Source: Algibacter miyuki (GTDB lineage Bacteria; Bacteroidota; Bacteroidia; Flavobacteriales; Flavobacteriaceae). Taken from it: a stretch of DNA of 64,000 nucleotides. Below, piece by piece: positions 10,901-19,474 of the stretch; within the stretch, counting starts at the first letter, position 1, and each line of letters opens with the position of its first letter. The stretch is from the NCBI RefSeq assembly GCF_030409805.1, contig NZ_JAUFQP010000010.1, positions 501,001-565,000 of the forward strand, written 5' to 3'. Under the pieces are notes generated by a model, which was not told the DNA's origin, ran no database searches, and saw only the letters and a list, made by a program, of their open reading frames with translations. The position numbers and the translations under genes were made by a program.

Positions 10901-11304
10901 TCTGTAACTATTCCAGAAACCTTACTCTGAACGGCTTCATTTTCTACAATAAGTATGGTATTATTTTCAATACATTTTATACTAAAATCGCCATTTGACA
11001 GACTCCTTTCTAAAAGGTTATTAACTTTAACAGTTCCTTTCCTTAGATGAATTTTCGGATAATCTTTAAACATGTTCACTTGATAAATAAATGTATAATC
11101 GGTTTGATTCATAATAAGATCAAAAATCTGATCCACAGTTATCGTTTTATCGGCGTTAATAGTTATTTTAACGTTCTGAGACAGCACATTATCTGGTGTA
11201 AAGCTAAAAACGGTTGTGCATAATAAGAATATAAATGCTCTCATAATGGTTGTTAATAATTTTTTTCTTAAACAAAAAAAATCTTTTGTTGGTTTAATTT
11301 TCAT
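7960..11304 (-). CDS. SusC/RagA TonB-dependent receptor with STN signalling domain
   Basis: I chose the ATG at 11304 (1114 residues), which gives a normal MKIK start and signal peptide; an in-frame ATG at 11334 adds ten atypical residues. After the signal peptide come an STN (secretin/TonB N-terminal) domain, a CarboxypepD_reg-like domain, the SusC motif around VLVGYG, the plug (YVIDGLP, ATAIYGSRGANGVI), and the 22-strand barrel ending in aromatic-rich strands. The STN domain is the part that passes ligand occupancy to a FecR anti-sigma factor, and fecR and sigma genes lie directly upstream, so this is a transducing receptor. SusD follows 4 bases downstream. The imported ligand is unknown. 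Confidence 0.93.
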   Translation of the reverse strand: MKIKPTKDFFCLRKKLLTTIMRAFIFLLCTTVFSFTPDNVLSQNVKITINADKTITVDQIFDLIMNQTDYTFIYQVNMFKDYPKIHLRKGTVKVNNLLERSLSNGDFSIKCIENNTILIVENEAVQSKVSGIVTDNNGVPAAGVNVLEKGTKNGTFTDFDGKYTIIATKGSVLVFSYVGLKTKEIVVANSLEISVTLETDSESLDAVVLVGYGSQKKRDLTGSVSTINVGEINKSNPISLDNALIGRASGVHVVTASGAPGSEASIRIRGLTSVFGNNEPLYVIDGLPIEIGQGLGNSFYAESSYSQLSPLSSINPQDIESIDILKDASATAIYGSRGANGVIIVTTKKGSYSSVPSISLSGTTSISRFTNDYSMLNSEQFHDVIEQAYGNAGANLPADSSLYPYGTNVNTDWKEETDQGAINTNYYLNANGGSLNGSSLYSLSAGVTDQKGAILGTSFKRNTLRTKLETKLSDKLRVGTNFNYNDSENKGRGNTFYYQTVKYRPDIPIYDENGDYAYDAPSFSFQANPYAKTTYPNSVTNKSIILSLFGEYEITKGLFFKTTYSYRTSDNSSFRYTPSYDPLELAYSRKGTLKQGENTFSSRVLDNTLNFNKKINKHDINSVIGVSHTQNKSEYSNVNATNFPDDEVLITPGAASNVALTTGGTISGLSSSFLRVNYNYSNKYYVTFTGRADKSTKFGPENRWGYFPSGAIAWRISKESFLEDVDFVNDLKFRTSYGKTGSANFSDFQYDTFFAAGSFYNNNNGVVSNTIPNPNIRWETTNQLDVSLDYSLWDRRINGSLGYFNKKTSDQILLRDVILETGGSSQFSNIGDFLNKGFEFQIGIDVISTDKFQWTTDLNITSIKSKVLKLNGGYYNNLIEGESISYFSGYKVAGIFQNQTEIDDLNTNSPNGVYQSANTAPGDFKFADVNGDGYIGDDDNNIIGKAEPDFFGGWSNIIRIGNFEVSALFNFSVGNYLYNTNKTDLLIFDTHTNNYSTGILDAWSPTNTNTDIPRLALRDPNNNSRNSDFFIEDASFFRLKNINVTYKLNPSLLKKLFIQRASLSLSASNIFVITSYSGLDPEVNYNGSNNFRQGYDTASYPPVKTISLGLNLNL

Positions 11305-11353
11305 AAATTTAAATATTGTTAGTGAGTTAAACATTTAATTGATTAATGATTCA

Positions 11354-11407
11354 AAAAAGGGGGATAAAGTGATATTCTTTGGCTAGTTGAAAACTTTGCT
11401 CCCTTTT
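11354..11407. other. Imperfect hairpin between fecR and susC
   Basis: AAAAAGGG and CCCTTTT arms bracket about 40 bases that contain further complementarity (ATAAAG with CTTTG). It lies between the anti-sigma gene (stop 11412) and susC (start 11304). It could attenuate read-through so that the receptor operon depends on its own promoter; I see no clear U-run, so this is tentative. Confidence 0.35.
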
Positions 11408-11411
11408 ATTT

Positions 11412-12545
11412 TTAATTTTTCAAGAATATTGTTTTGTTTTCTATGTCATAGGCTTCTATAAAATTTATATTTTGGATTAATTTCAAAATATCTTCGATAT
11501 CCTGATTTTTATTTAACACGCCTTTAAAATGGATATCTTCTAGCGACTTGTCTTCAAAAACAATTTCAACATCATACCATCTTGATAATGTCTTCATAAT
11601 GTCTTTTAAGGTTTTATCCTTAAAGCTAAATAGTCCATTTTTCCAAGCAATTTCTGAATACACATCAACCGAGGATACACTTGATTTTTTAGTATCAGTA
11701 TTTAGGTTAAATTGCTCTCTAGGTTTCAGTACTTTTCTTTGATTTTCAACGCTCACTACTACTTTTCCTTTCACTAATGTTGTAGCGATACTGGTTTCAT
11801 CTTTATAGGCTTTGACGTTAAATTCTGTTCCTAAGACTTGTATTTCTTGTAGATTATGAAGCACTTTAAAATCGGCTCCATTGTGCTCACTACTATGAGA
11901 GACATCAAAATAAGCCTCGCCGTAAACAAGTTCAACTTGACGACTGGCGCCTTCTCTAAAACTTACTGGATATTTAAGCTGGGTTTCTGAATTTAACCAA
12001 ACTTGAGTGCCATCGGATAATTTCACGAAATATTGGCCACCTCTTGGTATGGTTAAATAATTGTAGATTATTTCCTTTGTAGCTACACTAGGTTCTTTAT
12101 AAACCAATGCTTCACCATCGCTAGATAAATTATCAGAAATGTATTGTTTCCCTTTTTCTAATGAAATCGCAGTACCATCTTCTAAAGTTAAAGTAGCCTT
12201 ATCTGATCCTATTTTTATAGTATTATTAGTAATTACCGGATCAACTACTTCATTAACATTTTCCTTCTTAATTAAAAAAGTAATAGAAATTAATAACACA
12301 ATAGATGCTGCTGCAACATACTTTAAATAGTTAGTTTTCTTAACTTCTTTCGGCTTTATCTTCTTTTCTATTGCATTCCAACCTTTTTCAATATCTATTA
12401 ATAAGTTATCATCATGATAATTTCCCTGAACTTTCTTAAAATATGCTTTATGAAGTTCGGACTCATTATACCATTCCCAAAAAATAGTGGCTTCTTCTTC
12501 AGAAAGGGTATCATTTAGTTTCTTTAAAATTAATTTGAATTCCAT
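11412..12545 (-). CDS. FecR-family anti-sigma factor
   Basis: The 377-residue protein has a short cytoplasmic N-terminal region (about 1-72) that would bind the sigma factor and one membrane segment (about 73-95, YLKYVAAASIVLLISI...). The periplasmic FecR domain (YNYLTIPRGGQYFVKLSDG through VLGTEFNV) is followed by a C-terminal DUF4974-type domain (KDKTLKDIMKTLSRWYDVEIVF). In Fec-type surface signalling it holds its sigma factor inactive until the STN domain of the receptor contacts the periplasmic part. Its position between the sigma gene and susC is the standard arrangement. Confidence 0.93.
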   Translation of the reverse strand: MEFKLILKKLNDTLSEEEATIFWEWYNESELHKAYFKKVQGNYHDDNLLIDIEKGWNAIEKKIKPKEVKKTNYLKYVAAASIVLLISITFLIKKENVNEVVDPVITNNTIKIGSDKATLTLEDGTAISLEKGKQYISDNLSSDGEALVYKEPSVATKEIIYNYLTIPRGGQYFVKLSDGTQVWLNSETQLKYPVSFREGASRQVELVYGEAYFDVSHSSEHNGADFKVLHNLQEIQVLGTEFNVKAYKDETSIATTLVKGKVVVSVENQRKVLKPREQFNLNTDTKKSSVSSVDVYSEIAWKNGLFSFKDKTLKDIMKTLSRWYDVEIVFEDKSLEDIHFKGVLNKNQDIEDILKLIQNINFIEAYDIENKTIFLKN

Positions 12546-12577
12546 TTAGTTGTCTTGTATTAGCATGCTTTAACATT

Positions 12578-12606
12578 ATGACAACGATTAGGTAACAATG
12601 GGTGAC
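12578..12606 (-). promoter_or_regulatory. Possible ECF-type promoter upstream of fecR
   Basis: Reading the minus strand, GTCACC (12606-12601) is followed after 15 bases by GTTGTCAT (12585-12578), 33 bases before the fecR ATG. The GTC core of the second element is common in ECF -10 sites, and autoregulated fecR-susCD transcription is typical. I have no consensus for this sigma factor, so this is only a candidate. Confidence 0.25.
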
Positions 12607-12672
12607 AAAAAAATTGCGTTTTTTTTAAAAAAAATTGAAATTACATAAATTTAAATCAAAGAAAGTGGATTT

Positions 12673-13230
12673 TTACTGATTTAATTTAAGCAACATAAGG
12701 ATAACTGTTACCATTTCTGCGATTTTAGATTTAGCTCTTTTTAACTGCGTTTTAACTGTGTTAACTGAAATACCCAATTCTTTGGCAATTTCTAAGTACT
12801 TATAATTGTGCAAAAATTTAAGTTTAACAATTTGTTGCATTTTTTCTGGAAGCGTATCTACAATTTTTAAGATTTGATGGTACACAATGGCTTTATCTTC
12901 TTCAGAAGTAGAATTAAAAACATGTTCAGAAATTAAATTGATATTAAAATCCAATAATTCTAAATTATCAGTAATCTTTATGGACTTTAAGTAGTTAAAG
13001 CATCTATTTCTAACCATAGTATAGAGATAGCCCTTTAAAGAAGTTTCAATATTTAATTTATTTGCATGCTCCCATATATATATAAAGATTTCTTGAACAA
13101 TGTCTTCACTGGCATCTTTATCAAAAAGATAACCATTTGCATAAACAACAAATTCTTCATAATGCTTATCAAAAAAGGTTTTAAAAACCTTTTCGTTTTT
13201 TTTACTTATTTCCTCAAGTATAAGGTTCAT
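12673..13230 (-). CDS. ECF-family RNA polymerase sigma factor
   Basis: The 185-residue protein has the two-domain ECF layout. Region 2 is at about 10-85 (FVVYANGYLFDKDASEDIVQEIFIYIWEH) and region 4 at about 120-175 (LPEKMQQIVKLKFLHNYKYLEIAKELGISVNTVKTQLKRA, the -35-binding helix-turn-helix). It belongs to the sigma factors of Bacteroidota paired with FecR. It is the first gene of the locus, 127 bases before fecR, and has a housekeeping-type promoter element just upstream. The expected targets are the fecR-susCD-thioredoxin genes. Confidence 0.94.
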   Translation of the reverse strand: MNLILEEISKKNEKVFKTFFDKHYEEFVVYANGYLFDKDASEDIVQEIFIYIWEHANKLNIETSLKGYLYTMVRNRCFNYLKSIKITDNLELLDFNINLISEHVFNSTSEEDKAIVYHQILKIVDTLPEKMQQIVKLKFLHNYKYLEIAKELGISVNTVKTQLKRAKSKIAEMVTVILMLLKLNQ

Positions 13231-13258
13231 TAAATTAGGGAGCTATTATGTGTTTAAA

Positions 13259-13266
13259 CAAATCTA
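13259..13266 (-). promoter_or_regulatory. Bacteroidota -7 element (TAGATTTG) for the ECF sigma gene
   Basis: On the minus strand TAGATTTG matches the Bacteroidota TAnnTTTG element. A TTTTTG tract lies 16 bases further upstream, shorter than the usual 19-21 spacing. The implied start would leave a leader of about 20 bases before the sigma-factor ATG at 13230. The remainder of 13231-13401 is AT-rich without a gene. Confidence 0.4.
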
Positions 13267-13401
13267 TTAAAAAGAAATATAACAAAAATTAATAACTATA
13301 AAACATTTGCTAGTTATTCAATTTAAAAGAACTAAAATTGAGATTAAAAAAATTAAATTAACGATTAACTATAACTAAATTCTAATATATGCACTTCAAG
13401 T

Positions 13402-16400
13402 TTAAGCACTCCAATCACTATACTGACCTTCGGCTTGCTGCATAATTTCTTCTAGAATTTCATTAAGCTTTGCTAAACTTACTTTTTTACGCAATTCCTT
13501 TTTAACAGCAAGTCTAATAGCTGCTTTGGCATTTTCTTTCTTAGTCCAATCGTATTGAAGATTAGATTTTACCGCTTTTACCACCGCATGTACAATATCT
13601 TGAATGGGGCCTTCTTCTTTTATAATATCTTTTTTTGCTGCCAGAATATCATAAAACGCTAATTCTTCTTCGCTTAGTCCTAGCTCTTCGGTACGTTTAT
13701 CTTCATTTTGTAAGTCTTTTGCACGTTCTACCATTTCGGCAATAGTAGCATAACTATCTAATGCATTGGTGTGGTAGCGTTCTATTACCTTTTCAAGTTC
13801 CTCTCTTAAAGATGTGTATTTTTTAATATTTTTATGAAGACGTAATTTGATTTCATCTTTTAAAATATTTTTAATCAATTCTATTTTTAAAGCGTGTCCA
13901 TCTTTTTCATTTTTTGCTCCTAATAAAAAGGTTTCATCTAAAATGGAGATATCTGGTTTTTCTATGCCAGCCATGGCGAATACATCAACAATATCCTCAG
14001 AATCGATACTTTGACTAATCAGTTCTTTAATTCTTTCTTTTTGCTCGCCTCTACTTGATGTTACCGATTTGGCGTTTCGCAAAGCTTTAGAAACATGTTG
14101 CGCAAATAATACATCTACAGCATACGCTTGTATTTCGGTTTGGCTTTTTACAATAGATAACAGACTAGACAATGTTTTCTCTGCCTTCATGTAATTGTTT
14201 GCATCTTCATCGTATTTAATCACATGATTTAATGCTGCTTTTACTAAAAGCACTTTATCAGCATCACGCAAACGTTTCCAATCGGAATAATCAATAGATT
14301 CAGGTATAAAGGCTTTGCATATTTCAACTTGATTGAAAAACAATTCTAAAGCTTGCTCCATATCAATTGTTGGCTTGCCTTCTCCGCCACTGCCTGTATA
14401 TTTACTAGTTGCTGTTTTTAAGTTATCGCCAATACCAATATAATCTACAATAACCCCGTTTTTCTTATCTTTTAAAACACGGTTGGTTCTAGTAATGGCT
14501 TGCATTAAATTATGACCTTTCATAATTTTATCTACATACATGGTGTGAACACAAGGTGCATCAAAACCTGTCAACCACATGTCTCTAACAATCACGATTT
14601 TTAAAGGATCGTCTTCTTTTTTAAATCGTGCTTTTATCCCTTCAGTAGCATCTTTTGTTCTAAAGTGTGGATTCCAATCTACTGGATCTTTAGAGATATT
14701 TCCTGTCATCACTACGGCGACTTCTGGGCAACCGTCTAAAGCGGTTAGGGCATTATACATTTTTACGCAATTGCGTCTGCTCATGCAAACCACCATCGCT
14801 TTCCCTTTTAAGGTGTTCGTTCGGTTTGTATAATGGTTTAAGATGTCTTTTGCTATTTTATTAACACGATCTTCACTTCCTGCGGCATCTTCAATAGCGG
14901 CCCATTTCAGGTTACTATTATCTTCTTCACCTTCGGTTATTTCATCAACTTCATCATCAATACTTTCATTCCATAAATGAAGCTTAGCCAAACGGGGTTC
15001 GTAAAAAATATTTACAGTGGCATTATCGGCTACCGCTTGTTTAATATCGTAAGTATGAATTACAGACCCAAATACTTCTTGTGTATCGGCATCTTTACTA
15101 TCTATGGGCGTTCCTGTAAAACCTATAAAAGACGCTTTTGGCAACGCTTTACGTAAATTAGAAGCAAAGCCATCTAGCAAACCATATTGCGTTCTGTGGG
15201 CTTCGTCTGCCATAACGATAATGTTTTCGCGATCGGACAAAATAGGATGTTCCAATTCGCCTAAAGCCTCGTCTGTGGTTTGCTTTAATCTGAACTTTTC
15301 AATAGTTGTAAAAATAACACCGCCAGCACCTGCGCTTAATAACTTGCGTAAATCGTTTGTGGTATCGGCATGTTGCACATCGCCAACTAAATCTTTTGCG
15401 AGTACAAAGTTTTCATACAGTTGTCGGTCTAAATCACTTCTGTCGACTTGTATAACAATGGTTGGATTTTTTAATTCTTGAAGACTACGCAAAATACCTG
15501 TGTAAATCGCCATAGAAATACTTTTGCCCGAACCTTGGGTATGCCAAATGACACCAATACGACCATCACCAAACGGGCGTACCGATTTTTTTGCTGCGTC
15601 TACCGCAAAATTAACACCGAAAAACTGATGGTATTTGGCTCCTTTTTTTATGAGCTTTCCATTATGATCTTCATGAAAAATGAAGTTTTTTATATAATTA
15701 AGTATTCTATCTTTTGGAAATAAACCGAATAACAAGGTGTGCATTTGGAAATCGTTGTCTTGTACGGTATCTCTACCGTTAATACTTTTCCAAGCTGCAA
15801 ACCATTCCATACCCGAACTAAACATACCATGTTGCGCCTCGTTACCATCGCTAATAATAGTTAGAGCATTATACTCAAACAACAACGGAATATCTTTTTT
15901 ATAATGCTGTATTTGGTTGTGTGCTTCTTTTACGTTGGTGTTTTGATCGTACCAGTTTTTCAATTCAAAAACAATTAATGGTAAACCGTTAATGTAAATA
16001 ATAATGTCTGGTCGACGTTTATTTTTTCCTGTAATGCTAAACTGATTCACTGCCCAAAAGCTATTATTTTCTGGGTTTGTAAAATCTATAGGATACATAT
16101 GTACTGCTTTTTCTTTACCCGAAGCATCTTCGTAAGCAAACTCAATCCCTTTTGTGAGTTTTAAATGAAAGCTGCGGTTACGATGCTCTAAATCGGCTCC
16201 TGCATTATTGGTAAACTCCGATACTGCTAAGGTTTGAATTTCTTTTGGAATATCTGGATATTGCTGTTGTATAAACTGAAGCAACCTATCTTTTAATACC
16301 ACTTCGGTATTATGGTTTTGTGGTAAGGCTGTGCCTAATTGGTGTTTGTAACCTAAATCGGTTAACCAATCTATAGTGGCTTGTTCTATGGTTGCTTCTG

Positions 16401-16407
16401 TTGTCAT
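13402..16407 (-). CDS. hsdR: Type I restriction endonuclease, R subunit
   Basis: The 1001-residue protein contains the HsdR nuclease domain with the PD-(D/E)xK motif (P133-D134, E148-L-K150), then the superfamily 2 translocase with Walker A QGSGKS (291-296), Walker B DEAH (401-404) and motif III TGTP (431-434). A C-terminal helical region for assembly with the methylase follows. It cuts unmethylated DNA after ATP-driven translocation, as part of the R2M2S complex. It is last in the transcription order hsdM - AlbA_2 gene - hsdS - hsdR and lies 34 bases after hsdS, with a small palindrome just before its ATG. All catalytic motifs are intact, so the system looks active. Confidence 0.96.
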   Translation of the reverse strand: MTTEATIEQATIDWLTDLGYKHQLGTALPQNHNTEVVLKDRLLQFIQQQYPDIPKEIQTLAVSEFTNNAGADLEHRNRSFHLKLTKGIEFAYEDASGKEKAVHMYPIDFTNPENNSFWAVNQFSITGKNKRRPDIIIYINGLPLIVFELKNWYDQNTNVKEAHNQIQHYKKDIPLLFEYNALTIISDGNEAQHGMFSSGMEWFAAWKSINGRDTVQDNDFQMHTLLFGLFPKDRILNYIKNFIFHEDHNGKLIKKGAKYHQFFGVNFAVDAAKKSVRPFGDGRIGVIWHTQGSGKSISMAIYTGILRSLQELKNPTIVIQVDRSDLDRQLYENFVLAKDLVGDVQHADTTNDLRKLLSAGAGGVIFTTIEKFRLKQTTDEALGELEHPILSDRENIIVMADEAHRTQYGLLDGFASNLRKALPKASFIGFTGTPIDSKDADTQEVFGSVIHTYDIKQAVADNATVNIFYEPRLAKLHLWNESIDDEVDEITEGEEDNSNLKWAAIEDAAGSEDRVNKIAKDILNHYTNRTNTLKGKAMVVCMSRRNCVKMYNALTALDGCPEVAVVMTGNISKDPVDWNPHFRTKDATEGIKARFKKEDDPLKIVIVRDMWLTGFDAPCVHTMYVDKIMKGHNLMQAITRTNRVLKDKKNGVIVDYIGIGDNLKTATSKYTGSGGEGKPTIDMEQALELFFNQVEICKAFIPESIDYSDWKRLRDADKVLLVKAALNHVIKYDEDANNYMKAEKTLSSLLSIVKSQTEIQAYAVDVLFAQHVSKALRNAKSVTSSRGEQKERIKELISQSIDSEDIVDVFAMAGIEKPDISILDETFLLGAKNEKDGHALKIELIKNILKDEIKLRLHKNIKKYTSLREELEKVIERYHTNALDSYATIAEMVERAKDLQNEDKRTEELGLSEEELAFYDILAAKKDIIKEEGPIQDIVHAVVKAVKSNLQYDWTKKENAKAAIRLAVKKELRKKVSLAKLNEILEEIMQQAEGQYSDWSA

Positions 16408-16415
16408 AATTCATA

Positions 16416-16431
16416 TCCTGTGAAAACAGGA
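16416..16431. repeat. REP-like palindrome TCCTGT-GAAA-ACAGGA
   Basis: A 6-bp perfect stem with a 4-base loop lies in the 34-base gap between hsdS and hsdR. On the minus strand the flanks (AGATTCCTGTTTTCACAGGA) resemble the palindrome at 50086-50103 with similar flanks, suggesting a dispersed short palindromic repeat family. Confidence 0.45.
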
Positions 16432-16441
16432 ATCTTATTAA

Positions 16442-17638
16442 TTAAACTAGGTGTTCTACTTGTGCTCTAAATTCTTTTAAACGGACTTCTCCACTTATTA
16501 GTTTTGGTAATAGGGTGTCCCGGAGTTTTGTTAGGGATTGGTTTTCTTTTTCATTTGAAAAAATCAATCTAGATAATGAATAAAATTCAGCTAAAACCTC
16601 TTGAATAATTGAATCCTCCTTTGGCATCGCAATACCAATTGATAGTAAATTACTTTTATTCAATTTTGGTTGAACAGCACCTGTTAAATACGGATTCATA
16701 TCCATTTGGGCAATATGACAAATAACCAGTTTATTAATTCCGTTTTGTTTTCCTTCCAAAATATGTGCATGATTATTAACCCAAAATTTACCAATAGCAC
16801 TAAAGCCAATAGGAGTTTTACGTGAGCGCAAATTTTCTCCATCTTCAGATATAATTACATATTCTCCATCAAAAATAAAATCATCAATATTATCAATTAC
16901 ACCTGATGCCCCATAATATGGATATTCACCTTTTCTTTTACTTCTTTGTCCTGTACTTAAAGGAATCCTTTTGGAATTTAGTATATACGCCAGATCATCT
17001 ATTTTCTTTTCTTCCCAACCTTTAGGAATCATCCCCAATTCACTATCTACAAACTCGCCATCTTGAAAAGGGCCAAAATCTACAAACCAATGCTTGTACA
17101 ATGCCATAGCCATGCCTTCTAAGGTTTTGTTTGTGGCTAGGTTGTTTTCTATTTTATCGTCTATTGCTGATAGGATGTTTGCTATTTGGGTTTGTTCTGG
17201 GAGTGGGGGAAATGGAATTTCCCATTGTTTTAAATTGTTCCAATCTGCACGAGGCATTTTTGTTCCTGTACTAGTTTCTGTTGCTTTATCCGTAAATTCT
17301 TGAGTTTTTATAAACTGATGTAAATAACTTTGAGAAACTAAACTTTCATTTTTAGTATTAATTATTAGCATATCCGTTGAACATATTCCTGAAAACTTAG
17401 GTCTATAAACCTTTTTGAAATATGGCCTTATTTTACCATAAAGAATATCTCCTTCAACAAATTTTGATTTATTACTTGAAACTTCACTTGCATTACCTAT
17501 TCCATCCAATAAAAAATTTCCTTGTCCGATATGTTCTAAACCTAGATACTTTTCACCATTAAAGTCAGAAGGTTTAATTCCTTCTTTTCTTAATTTGGCA
17601 ATGTCTTCTAGTTTATATGTTTTCCAGTTATTTGGCAT
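16442..17638 (-). CDS. hsdS: Type I restriction-modification specificity subunit
   Basis: The 398-residue protein has two target-recognition domains (about 1-150 and 205-370), each followed by a conserved helical spacer. The first spacer contains PPLPEQTQIANILSAIDDKIENN and the second ends in LTKLRDTLLPKLISGE. Each recognition domain reads half of a bipartite DNA target and the spacers set the distance. It is preceded by a 180-base AT-rich gap with an inverted repeat, unusually long for this operon. The target sequence cannot be predicted from motifs alone. Confidence 0.95.
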   Translation of the reverse strand: MPNNWKTYKLEDIAKLRKEGIKPSDFNGEKYLGLEHIGQGNFLLDGIGNASEVSSNKSKFVEGDILYGKIRPYFKKVYRPKFSGICSTDMLIINTKNESLVSQSYLHQFIKTQEFTDKATETSTGTKMPRADWNNLKQWEIPFPPLPEQTQIANILSAIDDKIENNLATNKTLEGMAMALYKHWFVDFGPFQDGEFVDSELGMIPKGWEEKKIDDLAYILNSKRIPLSTGQRSKRKGEYPYYGASGVIDNIDDFIFDGEYVIISEDGENLRSRKTPIGFSAIGKFWVNNHAHILEGKQNGINKLVICHIAQMDMNPYLTGAVQPKLNKSNLLSIGIAMPKEDSIIQEVLAEFYSLSRLIFSNEKENQSLTKLRDTLLPKLISGEVRLKEFRAQVEHLV

Positions 17639-17668
17639 TAATTTTTTTATTACTTATTCATTCTTTTT

Positions 17669-17693
17669 GTTTGTTCATATCACATGAGCAAAC
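17669..17693. promoter_or_regulatory. Inverted repeat upstream of hsdS (possible operator)
   Basis: GTTTGTTCAT - ATCAC - ATGAGCAAAC is a 10+10 inverted repeat with one mismatch, centred about 43 bases upstream of the hsdS ATG. The spacing and dyad symmetry suit a dimeric regulator. It sits in the only sizeable gap of the restriction operon and could let hsdS-hsdR be controlled apart from hsdM. The rest of 17639-17818 is T-rich on the plus strand and holds no gene. Confidence 0.45.
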
Positions 17694-17818
17694 TTGTTTT
17701 TTTGAACATTAAAAATGGTTTATTTCTATTTTTTATTTAAAAACCTAAAAAGAAATAAAAAGAAAACCCCTTGTAAACACTGTGTTTTAACTATTTTATT
17801 TTCGTTTTTATTTTTCAT

Positions 17819-19471
17819 TTATTTTTTTTTAGACAATTTATATGTTCTATTTTTTCTACCTCCTAAAGGAAGTAAACGCCCCTCTTCTGTGAGTGCATAT
17901 AAACACTTTTGAATATCGTTTAGTTCTACATCTTTAATATGCTTATGGATTTCTTGTTTAGAACGCTCACCATTATATTTTAGATACTCAATAATTAAAT
18001 GCTTTAACTGTTCTTTATCTATTGTTTTTAAGGTAGGAACGATGTTTAATTTTGATTGTGAAAATAAGGCTGGGTTTAATAAATACTCTGTTCCTTTTTT
18101 AATACCTCTTGTGGTTAAAATAGACTTTTCTAATAAGCTACCTAACCAACTTCTTAACCGATCTTCTGTAGATAACTGTAATTTAAAGGATAATTGTGTA
18201 GAAAGTATTTTTTTATCAGAAGCCACCAAGCCAAGTACAATATATTCTTTTTGACTTAATTTAAAGTGTTGTGAAATATACTCTAAAATCTCTAATGCCT
18301 CTTTGTCTACAACACCAGAATATACGGTAACCGCAGTTTTATTAATGGAACTCTCTATTACTGGTAAAGGCTTTATTTCTCTTACTAGTTTTTCATAAAT
18401 AAGATCATAACCAGAACCTTCTCCTTCCATTAACCCTAAATCATGAAGTGTTTGTATTAAATGCGGATTACGCCTGTGTCTTTCATGCAAAATATTATCG
18501 GCTGTAATACCTAAAGGCAAACCACCAGGGTTAGTAATTACCATTCTGTCGGGATATACTTCTATAAATATATCTCCAGAAATGGTATATCGTTTGTGTG
18601 CAATGGCATTAATAAGTAATTCTCGAATTACTTCTTTTGGATAATTGCGTAATTGTTTCCTAAAGAGTCCACTAGAAATTTCTGTTGAATAATTTAGCTC
18701 TATAGCTTCTTTTTCAATTTCGATAAGTAATTCCTTAGGGTTGTGTAAATGAAAGTGCCAGTCCTTTTTTCTTATTTTCTCTTCAAGGTCATTATAAACA
18801 ATATACTGAATAGTTAAGGGATAACTTAATCGGGCTCGTTGATTCGCTCTACCTAACCAAATTACACCTAAGTTTGTTAAAAAGCCTTCTTGATTAATTA
18901 ATTGATAAAACTCTAAAATTTCCTCGTTAGATTTTTCTTTTATAAAATCTGAAACAAATTTCGAATTTTGAATTTGCTCTATAAAATAAGTGACTTGATT
19001 TATGTCTGCATCCTCTAATCTTATTCTTCCTACAGAGACCAACTCCCACTGAAAAGCACTTTTTTCTGCTGCTAAATTGGTAAGTTCTTCACCAGAAACA
19101 GGCACACAATTATCTGTAACTCGAATAAAAACTTTACCTGTAGAAGTTGTAGCAATTGTACGCGTGGAAGGATGTATCATAAATTTAAAATACTCTCCTC
19201 CATTTTCGTGAGTAATAATTTCTGGGTTTACAATACCAACAGAATCGGTTAAATCTCTAAGCCTTGATATGGTCTTATTTGCTGCTTCTTGCTCAATTTT
19301 CTGATCTTTAGGCGGCTCTGATTTGCGATCTTCAATACCAACAATAATTGAACCTCCTTGTGCATTTGCAAAAGAAACACAAGTTTCAGCTAAACTTTTA
19401 AGGTCGGACTTAGGTCCAACTACTTTTTTTAAGCTTTTAAAGTCGATATTACTATTTTCTAAAAAATCCAT
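17819..19471 (-). CDS. AlbA_2 / Schlafen-like domain protein with HATPase_c_4 domain
   Basis: This 550-residue protein has an N-terminal AlbA_2 (Schlafen-like, nucleic-acid-binding) domain with the AETCVSFANAQGGSIIVGIEDR signature. A middle GHKL-type ATPase_c_4 domain (RELLINAIAHKRYTISGDIFIEV, NPGGLPLGIT, LGLMEGEGSGYD) and one or two winged-helix modules follow. It lies 3 bases after hsdM and so is surely co-transcribed with it. Such genes recur inside type I restriction operons, but their role is not settled; regulation of restriction, RNA sensing or a separate anti-phage activity are all possible. Annotation as a putative transcriptional regulator is traditional but weakly founded. Confidence 0.85.
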   Translation of the reverse strand: MDFLENSNIDFKSLKKVVGPKSDLKSLAETCVSFANAQGGSIIVGIEDRKSEPPKDQKIEQEAANKTISRLRDLTDSVGIVNPEIITHENGGEYFKFMIHPSTRTIATTSTGKVFIRVTDNCVPVSGEELTNLAAEKSAFQWELVSVGRIRLEDADINQVTYFIEQIQNSKFVSDFIKEKSNEEILEFYQLINQEGFLTNLGVIWLGRANQRARLSYPLTIQYIVYNDLEEKIRKKDWHFHLHNPKELLIEIEKEAIELNYSTEISSGLFRKQLRNYPKEVIRELLINAIAHKRYTISGDIFIEVYPDRMVITNPGGLPLGITADNILHERHRRNPHLIQTLHDLGLMEGEGSGYDLIYEKLVREIKPLPVIESSINKTAVTVYSGVVDKEALEILEYISQHFKLSQKEYIVLGLVASDKKILSTQLSFKLQLSTEDRLRSWLGSLLEKSILTTRGIKKGTEYLLNPALFSQSKLNIVPTLKTIDKEQLKHLIIEYLKYNGERSKQEIHKHIKDVELNDIQKCLYALTEEGRLLPLGGRKNRTYKLSKKK

Positions 19472-19474
19472 ATA

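Noticed and set aside
13231..13401. Left attachment-site copy of the tRNA 3' end for the island
   Set aside because: I looked for the tRNA 3' sequence here and in neighbouring gaps and saw no matching stretch.
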